Shown here: positions 12,451 to 20,690 of the stretch, piece by piece
Layout: each line of letters starts with the position of its first letter
Numbering within the stretch: position 1 is the stretch's first letter
From: Lasiosphaeris hirsuta
Lineage: Eukaryota > Ascomycota > Sordariomycetes > Sordariales > Lasiosphaeriaceae
DNA length: 64,000 nucleotides
Assembly: GCA_030549175.1 (NCBI GenBank)
Contig: JAUKUA010000002.1
Coordinates: 5,580,001-5,644,000, forward strand
Reading direction: 5' to 3'
Translations under genes and position numbers: made by a program
The notes under the pieces: model-generated
Told to the model about the DNA's origin: nothing
Seen by the model: only the letters and a program-made list of their open reading frames with translations
Database searches by the model: none

Positions 12451-13445
12451 CTAAGAACCCACACCTTCCCTCGCCTTACTTACCTGTCTCGAGGCTTCTC
12501 TTCCTGTGCTCACCTTTCACTACCACAACTCTCAATCGTGGAAGCGGCCTTCTCCCTCGCGACCCTCACCTTCTTTTTCGTCCCTCCTTTCTGCGAGCTC
12601 AGCTCCAGTCCATTCCTTTAAATCAACAAACTGCCATTCTCTCCATCATCCGACTCCTGCGTCTCCCCGCCTCTTCACCTTCTTTCTCCAGCGGTCACTT
12701 CTTGACTTGTATCTGTTGAGCCGGCCCGGTGTCTCTTTGGCATTTCCACTCCTTCAACAACCCATCCTCCGTTGGTCGTTTTCGGACGACGCAGTCTCGT
12801 GGACCCTGGACTTTCCCGTCACTCTCCTCAGCCAGCAGCTTTGACGTTGGTCGGTTCGCAGCAAAAGCAGCAGATCTCGATCCACGACACGCGGCAAAGC
12901 TTCTGTCCAACCACGGCGAATCGAGCACACGATCTCATCGACTTTCAAGGTCCAAAGAAACAGCAGTGCTGCCATCGAGCTGGCTCTGAATTAAATCCCC
13001 GGCCCGCCAACCTTTGACTCCTGGACTCGTCAGGATAGATTTAGCCTTTGGCTCCACCAGGTATGTTCAACATTCCCATGCCGGTGCGAAAGCCCACATA
13101 CAAAGGCTCCCTTTGCACGTCGCACAAACAATGCCCTTATTCTCCGGCCACACAAGGGAGACAAGATACCTTTGACGAGGAATCGATCTCGCCTACTCGC
13201 ATCACCCGTGGCAAATACATGTCTCGCATTTCATTCCCCGTTTGAACCACGAGACCCCCAGGCCAGGGCGATGACAAAACTTGACTCGATTTGCAACACC
13301 CATATAACATCACTTCCCTTTTCTGTTCCTCAACTTCATTTCATTATTCACCATCTCTTCATCTAACGCTGGTCGTTAGCCAATTCAATTTGCCCTAGAT
13401 TCAGCAAGACTGACATTGTCTATTCGCAAGACACTAGAAACCACC
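12451..13445 (+). promoter_or_regulatory. Probable promoter and long CT-rich 5' leader of the CAP-protein gene
   Basis: From about 12470 to 12840 the plus strand is strongly pyrimidine-rich (CTTCC, TCTCC and CACC words), as is common around transcription starts and in leaders of filamentous fungi. A second CT-rich block runs from 13310 to 13375. If transcription starts near 12.5 kb, the leader is 0.6-0.9 kb and holds several upstream ATGs, for example at 13048. Transcript ends cannot be fixed from sequence alone, and a small separate gene is not excluded. Confidence 0.4.
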
Positions 13446-14534
13446 ATGAGGTCATCTTTTCTCCTCGCCGCCTCTGGCGCCATCCTGGCACTTGCCAACC
13501 CTCTCATCCAGCGCCGGCGACTTCACACCCACACTGAAATCGTTATGGAGTGGGTTACAGTCACGGTAACCGACGGCCAAGAGCCCGCTACCATGTTTCG
13601 CCCCAACAAGGCCCATTTCAAACCCTCGTCGACTTTGGCCGTCATTTCTACCCCTGAGCCCACTCCTGAGGCGGTTCCGTCGGCCCCACCTGCTGTCTCA
13701 TCACCGCCGCCTCCCCCTCCCCCCGAACCCACTCCTGAACCCGCTCCGGCTCCCGCCCCTGCTCCTGAACCCGAGCCGGCTCCCGCTCCGGCTCCCGCCC
13801 CTGCTCCCCCTCCGGTTCCCGCCCCAGAGCCTGCCCAGCCGGCACCTGCGCCCGAGCCAGTCAAGGAAGCCCCCGCCACTGCTCCTGCCGGCACTGATTA
13901 CGAGAGCATCGCGTTGCAGCACCACAACTCTCACCGTTTCAACCACTCCGCGGGTGCCTTGTCTTGGGGAGGTAGCTACGCCGATTACGCCCTTACCACG
14001 GCCAAGTCCTGCAAGTTTGAGCATGATCTGTAAGCATCAACCCCTGACCCTTCCATCACACTCGGACACATTACTAATTAAACCACAGGACTCCCGGTGG
14101 AGGTGGCTATGGCCAAAACCTTGCCATGTATGCTTCCTCGGGCGATGCCCAGAGCTTTGGCGCGAACAAGGCGGTCGCTCAGGCAGCCAGCAATTTCTGG
14201 TACAATGGCGAGCTGGCCTCATGGCCCGCGAGTGACTACGGCAAGCCGACGCCGGATATGTCTCAATTCCACGCCTGGGGTCACTTTTCCCAACTTGTCT
14301 GGAGCGGTACCCAGCAAGTAGGCTGTGCTTCCTACTTCTGCCCTGCTGGCACCATGGTCGCTGGCATGGGTGCATGGTTCACCGTGTGCAATTACTTCCC
14401 CGCAGGTATGTTGATATTGACCCCGGATTGTTTTATCAAATGTTTCACAGGCTAACACTTTCTTAGGCAATATGGGCGGTGCCTATGGCAAGAACGTCCT
14501 CCCACCTCTTGGTGAGAGCACTGTTACCGCTTAA
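13446..14534 (+). CDS. Secreted CAP-domain (SCP/PR-1-like) protein with a Pro-Ala-Glu-rich spacer
   Basis: CAP proteins are secreted and in fungi (yeast Pry proteins) can bind sterols and fatty acids. Exons are 13446-14029, 14089-14405 and 14467-14534, giving 322 aa. The start has a good Kozak context (CCACCATGA) and is followed by a signal peptide (MRSSFLLAASGAILALANP). Residues of about 70-145 form a low-complexity PAPAPEPEP spacer resembling cell-wall stalks. The CAP domain follows: HHNSHRFNHSAGALSW at its start, then the signature HAWGHFSQLVWSGTQQVGC and a final VCNYFPAGN. The conserved His and Glu positions of the CAP cavity appear present. An upstream in-frame ATG at 13416 would hide the signal peptide and is less likely. 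Confidence 0.92.
13651..13875 (+). repeat. Degenerate Pro-Ala-Glu codon repeat inside the CAP gene
   Basis: Imperfect repeats of GCTCCxGCxCCxGAGCC words encode alternating Pro, Ala and Glu. The antisense frames are rich in Gly and Ala and remain open only because of this composition. Confidence 0.8.
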
Positions 14535-16836
14535 AGCCCAGGCAGCTTGACGCTAGAGGTAGGCGTTTCAAAGCCTTGCGTCTAGACGGCGGATTGGCCC
14601 GAGTCTATCCCCACTGGTATGAACGGCGGCTCTCTTTCTCTTCACTTTGTGTGGTGTATAAATCTGTACACAACCATTTGCGCGGCCACATTTTTTTTCT
14701 TTGACCGATTTGCTTTTATGCGCATGGACGCGGATCAGATCTTTTTCTCGAGCAGCATCAATCCATACCGGCGTCAAAAGTTCAAGTCGTCATCACACCT
14801 CTGACCCTTCTGCATGCGTTACTATGGGCGCGCCATGAGCACGGATTGACGACAACATGAATGGTTGGATCGGCGGAGGCAGCAAAAGTTCGCGATGCGA
14901 GGATATGAAAATGGGGAAAGGGCTCTGGATCGGGATCATCTTGCATTTTCTTCTCCTCGATGGGTTTTTCCTGGGCAAGGGCGCGGATCCCACTTGGGGC
15001 CGGTTGTCCCCAAGCCCAAGGTTCATTTCTTGAACAAGGCATTTACTTGTACACATAGGGACATGTTTCGATTCTTTTTCTTTTACTTTCTGCCACCGAG
15101 CGGCGGCATCAGTTTAGACAGTCGAGTAGCCACCTGAGGGAAGGTTCGGGACAGATAGACCGTCGACGTGTTTTATATGAATGGGAAAACCCTGCGGGTA
15201 TGCACACCCGTCTTGAACACTTTTTTTTCTGTAGCTTTCGTGTTGCTTGGTTGGCCCCACGTGTGAAGTACAGGTGAGTCAAAACTGTTGGGAATGTTGA
15301 GTTTGTCCCCAAAAATGAGGTACCACTCAGGACACCACAAAGTATCAGATGGGAGCTTGAGCGAGGTCAAAATAAGCTCTAAGGCCGGCCCAGCGATTGG
15401 CATGCCTTGCATTCGTTAATATGGCTGTAACGAGCCCACTGCCGTGTTGGAGAAGGCCTGGTTTGCCGGGCCCGGATTCGCGTCGAGCCGCCCGTGGTGT
15501 GGGAGCACAACGAAGGGCTGGGTGTGGTGTTGGATTTAGCCTGTTCAATATGCCGGCGATTCCTTATCACGCGGGTGCAGCGAACGATGGGGCGCGCTTA
15601 TTGGGCGCGTTTGTAGAGTTCCAATCTTGACGGATTTGGTTCCTTCCATGGCTTAGGTGAGGTGGTTTGAGTTCGGGGTTTTCTGGGAGAGACGCGATGA
15701 TGAATTTGATCTGGGTCCAGTAGACTCCTGATACGCCATCTGGCATTGCCGCGAGGAGGTTTTGGAAATGGACCGAAGTGGCGCGCACGGTCATCAAAGC
15801 CTTACCTTATGGTTAATGAGACCGCAGTTGCCTCGGTGTTGGTGTGACATTATTCAGGGAGGATACTCACACACAAGCAGGAAGATTGTTGTCGTATTCA
15901 AGAGTGTATCCGCAGTCTCACCCCTGACAGCTCCAGGGAGCGCTCTATCTACAGGCTTGGCACCTGATTCATGCGACAGTTGGTAAAGGGGCCCAACTGC
16001 GTGGCCTATCAAATAACTTGGGGAAAAACATGCCAAAAGCAAGTCAAGGGTTCCTCAGGACACTAGGACTACTGTGCTGAAGGGATTCGCGAGTATGAGA
16101 CATGATTCCCGCGGTTGTCAACTAACATGAATTCGCCGTGGGAAGTGGGGACTCAAATGACACTCCGCGATGGCCATGGTCCGATCACCATCATCCTATC
16201 TCCATCGGGGTGTCCGACGCAACACAATTTGCCACAAAGCCAGGCCACAGATTTCCACAAACCATTCATGAGGCTTTGCCACTTCTCTCCCAACGTAGTT
16301 GAGCGTTAGGAGCTAAAGCTCCACCACCATCGTCCAGATTAACGAGTCTCCCGCTTCTGGTTGACTGCGGACCATACAACGAGAGAATTATTATCAGCAC
16401 GCACATGGCTTTGGCCCGGGGAGGAGCACGCTAGTCCTGAAGCAGTTTCTTGCTCCTGTGGCTTAAGTCCGCAAGGAGTTGTGTCAGTGGAGACTACATA
16501 TGCCCTTAACGGTGGGGAGTCTTGGGGGAGCGAAACGGCAGAAACGGCTCTGGAGTCGTTTCTAGCTGATAAAGGGGCTTTACATTCGGGCGGTTTCTCA
16601 ATGTCCAATACCTAGGACCTCGGCACAATCAGGTTATCCGCTAGACTTACCGGACGGAGGAAAGAACGGTGTGTAAGAATGATCTGGACCGTTCCAACAC
16701 GACGCCCCGAGTTCCGAGTTATCAGGGCTGAGCCCAGGGCAGATTGCGTTACTTAAAGTTAGCTTTAGCGACGTGCTTACCTAGAGAGACATGAAGCTTA
16801 GTTGAAGGGGCTTAAGGACTACTCCAGGGACTAGAG

Positions 16837-16843
16837 TATAAGA
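16837..16843 (+). promoter_or_regulatory. TATA-box-like element
   Basis: TATAAGA lies about 190 bp upstream of the ATG at 17028 and is followed by a CT-rich block, a plausible core-promoter arrangement for the repeat-protein gene. Confidence 0.35.
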
Positions 16844-16952
16844 GTTCCCCCTCCCCTAGGTCAGACTCTGTTTTGCCGTTTCGTCATTCCAAGTTCACCT
16901 CTATCCTGTCTCGATTACCATTGGTACCTATTACTGGATCGTAATCTATACC

Positions 16953-17010
16953 AATTATTCGACAACACTCTCAACACACCATACAAATTATTTGACACCA
17001 CTCTCAACAC
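16953..17010 (+). repeat. Two 25-nt direct repeats in the leader of the repeat-protein gene
   Basis: Copies at 16953-16977 and 16986-17010 share the core TTGACAxCACTCTCAACAC-like sequence and differ at two positions, with a 33-nt period. They sit just before the ATG at 17028. Confidence 0.75.
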
Positions 17011-17027
17011 TACATTTATCTGAGAAA

Positions 17028-17660
17028 ATGCAATTCAGCATGGAGAACGAATTCAGCTGGGGCAACCAATTTAGTATGGAGAACGAGTTTAGTATGGAGA
17101 ACGAGCTTAGTATGGAGAACGAGTTTAGCATGGACAACCAATTTAGCATGGAGAACGGATTCAGCATGGACAACCAATCTAGCATGGAGAACGAATTCAG
17201 CATGAACAACCAATTCATCATGGACAGCGAACTCAGCATGGGTTCCCTTTTCACATGGGACCCTTCCACATTCCCTGACGAGCAGCCAAGTGCGGCCAGC
17301 GGGAGCCCCATGCCCTCCGAGTCCCAGCAGCCAGACCCCATGCCGGCTCAGCAACTGGGCCCCACGCCCTCGCCAGTCCATATCCCTATCCGAGAGGGAT
17401 TATTCGAGTACCACGCACAATACCGTTTAACTTACAACGGATTTGTTCGCGAACAACCCTTGCCAGTATTGCAAGAAAAGATCGACAAAACCATGCGCTC
17501 GGTCCTGGCTTTCAAATTGGACGCAGACGCCTGGGCCGAGGCCCAACTTGTTCTATACGGCATCGAGCAGGCCAGAACTTCTCTCTCGACCGAAATTGCG
17601 CCGCAGAAAAAGGCGTTCATGAGGCTGTGCGCTGCCATTAAAGACCCGACTGTTAGCTAG
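17028..17660 (+). CDS. Orphan protein with 12 tandem hexapeptide repeats
   Basis: I do not recognise this 210-aa single-exon protein. Residues 3-74 are twelve hexapeptides of the pattern F-S-M-[ED]-N-[EQ], for example FSMENE and FSMDNQ. They give an acidic, Met- and Phe-rich region with a strict six-residue period. Residues of about 85-125 are rich in Pro, Ser and Gln. The last 85 residues look globular and helical (HAQYRLTYNGFVREQPLPVL, then a charged helical end). There is no signal peptide or membrane segment. The start ATG at 17028 follows GAGAAA; frames extending upstream lack an ATG. The next gene starts 83 bp after its stop in the same direction. Confidence 0.65.
   Translation: MQFSMENEFSWGNQFSMENEFSMENELSMENEFSMDNQFSMENGFSMDNQSSMENEFSMNNQFIMDSELSMGSLFTWDPSTFPDEQPSAASGSPMPSESQQPDPMPAQQLGPTPSPVHIPIREGLFEYHAQYRLTYNGFVREQPLPVLQEKIDKTMRSVLAFKLDADAWAEAQLVLYGIEQARTSLSTEIAPQKKAFMRLCAAIKDPTVS
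17034..17249 (+). repeat. Twelve 18-nt coding repeats (FSMENE-type)
   Basis: Twelve consecutive 18-nt units, each with an ATG methionine codon at the same place, encode the hexapeptides. Adjacent units are nearly identical at DNA level, which suggests recent expansion by slippage or unequal crossing-over. Confidence 0.9.
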
Positions 17661-17743
17661 GCTACTATAGGAATAGTAAGTACTTTTGTCTTCCCCTAGG
17701 GCTAATTTCGGTGAGATATCATTTGCGTTTCATAATCGTCAAC

Positions 17744-18985
17744 ATGGAATCCGACAGTTCTTGTGCGCTCTGCCAAGCGCAGGAACACCTCATATTCCTT
17801 GGGGAGTCTCCAGTGGAGAGGGCAAGACTATCGCTGTCCCACTTCCTCGGGTACCTAGGGCGGCACCCGGAACAGCTTCAAGCTCCGCTGACCCTGGACA
17901 AACCGTTGGATGAGAGTGCGTACGGCGTGGTGTGCGGGCTAGGGAAGGATTACGGGCTGCATGTTGCGCTCGCGGGAGTGGGCCCGGAAGATGCTGACGA
18001 TGGTTCTTACCAAAGCACCGCCGTCGTCATCATCGGCCAGGATGAGAGCTCGGCCTCTGCGGTGGTCCAGAGTCTTGAGGAGTCACTGGAAAAGAAACGG
18101 GGCATTTGGAAAAAGAGGCTCCATGATAACCGGACGATATTCAGCAGCCGGATTTCCCTCGCACAGCAGCCCGAACTCCTCACCCTGCGAGCTTTTGAGG
18201 GTGTCTACCTTGTGAACAGCAAGGTACCGGGCCCGGACGACTGGTATCGGGGGACTATGGAGCTCCAAGTCCAACCCCGCAGACCAGGAAAATCCGGTTA
18301 CCATGCATCCTTCAGATTCGGGAACTTGAACGGTCTGATGATCTTGGTCCCGACGATGGCCATACTCTGGCATGAGTGGGAATGCCTCAGATCAAAGCTG
18401 CTCGGGGGAGAGCCCGATCCGGTGCCGACAGACTATTGGGGGGATGGGGGAAGCAAAGAGGGTCGGTGTTACTTCCGCTTTGTCGCACGGAGGCGCGATA
18501 CAGAGGCGTTTCTGGTTGGCAAAGACAATGTCGGGATGCTGGATTTCACCGACACAACCACTATGGAGGCCGAGGGCACCTTGATTTTGCCTCTTGGCTT
18601 CTATGGCGATGACGAGCTCCGGGACAACACCAGACAAGACTGGCGAGTGCGGCGGACGCGCATATCCATCCACAAAACCTGTAAGCCGCTGCCACCGCCC
18701 TCTGGCCCCCGATGGGTGGAATACGGCGAGGACAAGTGCTTGGCGCACAGATACTGGACGAGCTCAGTCGAATACTGGAACAAGGTAGCCGACTTGAAGG
18801 CAGCGAGAACTCAGGCAGCGGCGGTACAGGCAGCGGCGGTTCAGGCAGCGGCGGTCCAGGCAGCGACGGTCCAGGCAGCGGCAGCCCCAGCTTCTAAGGC
18901 GAGGGATGAAGGAAAGGAAGGGACCTTCGACTTTGCGGAGGGAATCGACCCAAGGCTACTGACCAAGGGGGTCTGGAACGGCTAG
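17744..18985 (+). CDS. Uncharacterised protein of 413 aa with a VQAAA repeat near the C terminus
   Basis: I do not recognise a domain. It is an uninterrupted frame beginning MESDSSCALCQAQEH, with a CxxC at the N terminus that could bind metal or be chance. It looks like a soluble, globular protein (many Trp, Gly and charged residues in mixed order) to about residue 355, followed by five VQAAA-type repeats and an acidic tail. There is no signal peptide or membrane segment. The first ATG of the frame is at 17744. The start lies 83 bp after the stop of the preceding repeat-protein gene, so the two may be transcribed together or may once have been one gene. The length of the open frame and the low chance of such a frame support a real gene. 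Confidence 0.65.
   Translation: MESDSSCALCQAQEHLIFLGESPVERARLSLSHFLGYLGRHPEQLQAPLTLDKPLDESAYGVVCGLGKDYGLHVALAGVGPEDADDGSYQSTAVVIIGQDESSASAVVQSLEESLEKKRGIWKKRLHDNRTIFSSRISLAQQPELLTLRAFEGVYLVNSKVPGPDDWYRGTMELQVQPRRPGKSGYHASFRFGNLNGLMILVPTMAILWHEWECLRSKLLGGEPDPVPTDYWGDGGSKEGRCYFRFVARRRDTEAFLVGKDNVGMLDFTDTTTMEAEGTLILPLGFYGDDELRDNTRQDWRVRRTRISIHKTCKPLPPPSGPRWVEYGEDKCLAHRYWTSSVEYWNKVADLKAARTQAAAVQAAAVQAAAVQAATVQAAAAPASKARDEGKEGTFDFAEGIDPRLLTKGVWNG
18812..18886 (+). repeat. Five 15-nt coding repeats (QAAAV)
   Basis: Five near-perfect copies of CAGGCAGCGGCGGTN encode Gln-Ala-Ala-Ala-Val. Copies differ mainly at the last base. Confidence 0.92.
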
Positions 18986-20690
18986 AAAAGGCGCTTTCAC
19001 GCGCATCAAAGGCGTCAAATTGAGTTTAAAATGTGTTTTCAAAGTAGTAGCAAAGCATATATTACAATATTACAACAGCTATTAGTAACCACACCGGGGG
19101 TTTTTTTCCCCCCCGCTTACCACTGCCTGCCTACCTACCTACCTAGCTGAGGATCTATGCTCCTATTTTTGGGTTCCAACATTGCTTGAAATGGGCGGGT
19201 GTTTCAGCGCTGACAACATAACTGGTGACACTGAGGAAGGAGCGGCGGGGCATACACATTCCATTCCCACCTCATTATGGCACCGATCTCCCCTCCCCCT
19301 TTGGGCATAAGCGTGAGCAGTACCATGCCAAAACTGCCAGCGGCTTGACGGCGAGACGATCGCCGAGAGGTAGGGAGCTTAACTAGTTCTCGCTCAGGCT
19401 TGCCACCGTCGATGACCGGATACCGGGGGTTGCCCACAAGAGCAACTTTGCGCTGTACATTTCCTTTTCATTGATGTTTGGTAGCATCGGTAATCAAAAC
19501 ATGACAACATTGTGCAAACTCACAAGGCTCTCAGAGGGCAACGAGTCCAAGTCAGGGGCTAATCATCATGATAGAATCGCAAAAAGAGAAAACATACAAC
19601 ACCAGGGATTCGCTGGTCGTCACCGACCCAACTACTAGTCTGGCGGTCACTGACTTATCTATGGGAGAGCGGACGGGATCCCGAGCTTTCCAGTACCTAT
19701 GGTCGTATGTGCAAGCTTGTCAACTCGGAGCTCCTTTGTAGTCCAGTGTCGAGCTTGAGAAGAGTGAGAATAGGGTCATCATGTATCCATGTTATGTCTG
19801 CTACAAGGGTAGAGATTTTCTAGGTTGTTTAGGCTACAAAGGTGGACACCGCACCCAAAAAAAGCCAATCAGCGTCTCCACCCGCTTACCCCTTTCAACC
19901 CCCTTTTCTCTGGGCATAGCCAATCAAAAATACCAAGGCTCATCATACGACGAGCTGAGTACATCCTCCTACAACCAAACTTGTATCAATATACGACAGA
20001 GATTCATCCGCTCGTGCTTCGAAAACACTGTGAAAAGCCAAAATGAAATTTCCTCCCTGAATTTTTAAAGCACATTTAATTTTGCTTGTGTATAGAATAT
20101 ATTTCTATACCCTCTCAATATTACATCTTGTGTTCTTCTCGTCTATAAAGTCTAAATAAGAATACAGGGTTAGGGTTGTCCACCTTGTGTGAAGCACTTG
20201 TAGCCGAGATGGCGGAGATACGCACGGCCCAGGCAACCAGGCACTTTGCCGGCCGCGATAAGAGCTACGTCAGGTGGGGGTCGTCAAAAGCAGCTAGCCC
20301 CGTGGACTGCTTCTTACGAACCCAGGGCCGCCTTGAGTCCTGCCACTTTCGCGCGCAGCTCAGTCCGAGAGTTCAAGCTCGTCATTTTCGTCTTCTTTTT
20401 CTTTCCTCTTCTGTTGAGATGGTTCATAGCCTCGCACGTCGCGCACCCCAAAGACCCTTGCCCCTTCGCGTCGTAAACAGCGTCGTGATTCTCAATCCCA
20501 GATCCAAGCCAGATCCACCCCCACCCCGCATCACAGCCACAGCCCGCAGGCGCCGAGAGGGGCACTGGCCAACATCCTCCGCTCTCTCGCTTTATCGATA
20601 TCACGAGTTTTTGTGAGCCGCCGCACCGATCGCGGACCTGTCGCCATTTGATCACTAGGGTCTAGACGGTAGGCGCTAGACGACGCCAAG
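18986..20690. other. Intergenic region upstream of the DUF255 gene
   Basis: This 1.7-kb stretch has short tetranucleotide runs (CTGC/CTAC near 19125-19150), an AT-rich section at 20040-20165 and a CT-rich section at 20370-20640 that probably holds the leader of the next gene. The frame at 20176-20616 has no recognisable domain. Confidence 0.4.

Larger units (their letters stand above)
14535..17027. other. 2.5-kb intergenic region upstream of the hexapeptide-repeat gene
   Basis: The first few hundred bases are probably the 3' UTR of the CAP gene. The rest holds no recognised coding unit. At 16837-16843 there is a TATAAGA sequence about 190 bp before the next start codon, and a pair of 25-nt direct repeats lies at 16953-17010. 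Confidence 0.4.

Noticed and set aside
13523..13894. Gly/Ala-rich frame on the minus strand
   Set aside because: It is the antisense of the Pro-Ala-Glu spacer of the CAP gene; its composition follows from that repeat.
16992..17027. Extension of the repeat-protein frame upstream of 17028
   Set aside because: The extended frame has no ATG; the first ATG is at 17028.
17711..17743. Extension of the 413-aa frame upstream of 17744
   Set aside because: It would need a GTG start; the first ATG is at 17744.
20166..20177. Telomere-like AGGGTTAGGGTT
   Set aside because: Less than two repeat units; too short to claim an interstitial telomere.
20176..20616. 146-codon frame upstream of the DUF255 gene
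   Set aside because: Overlaps the CT-rich presumed leader, has no domain and no homology that I recognise.
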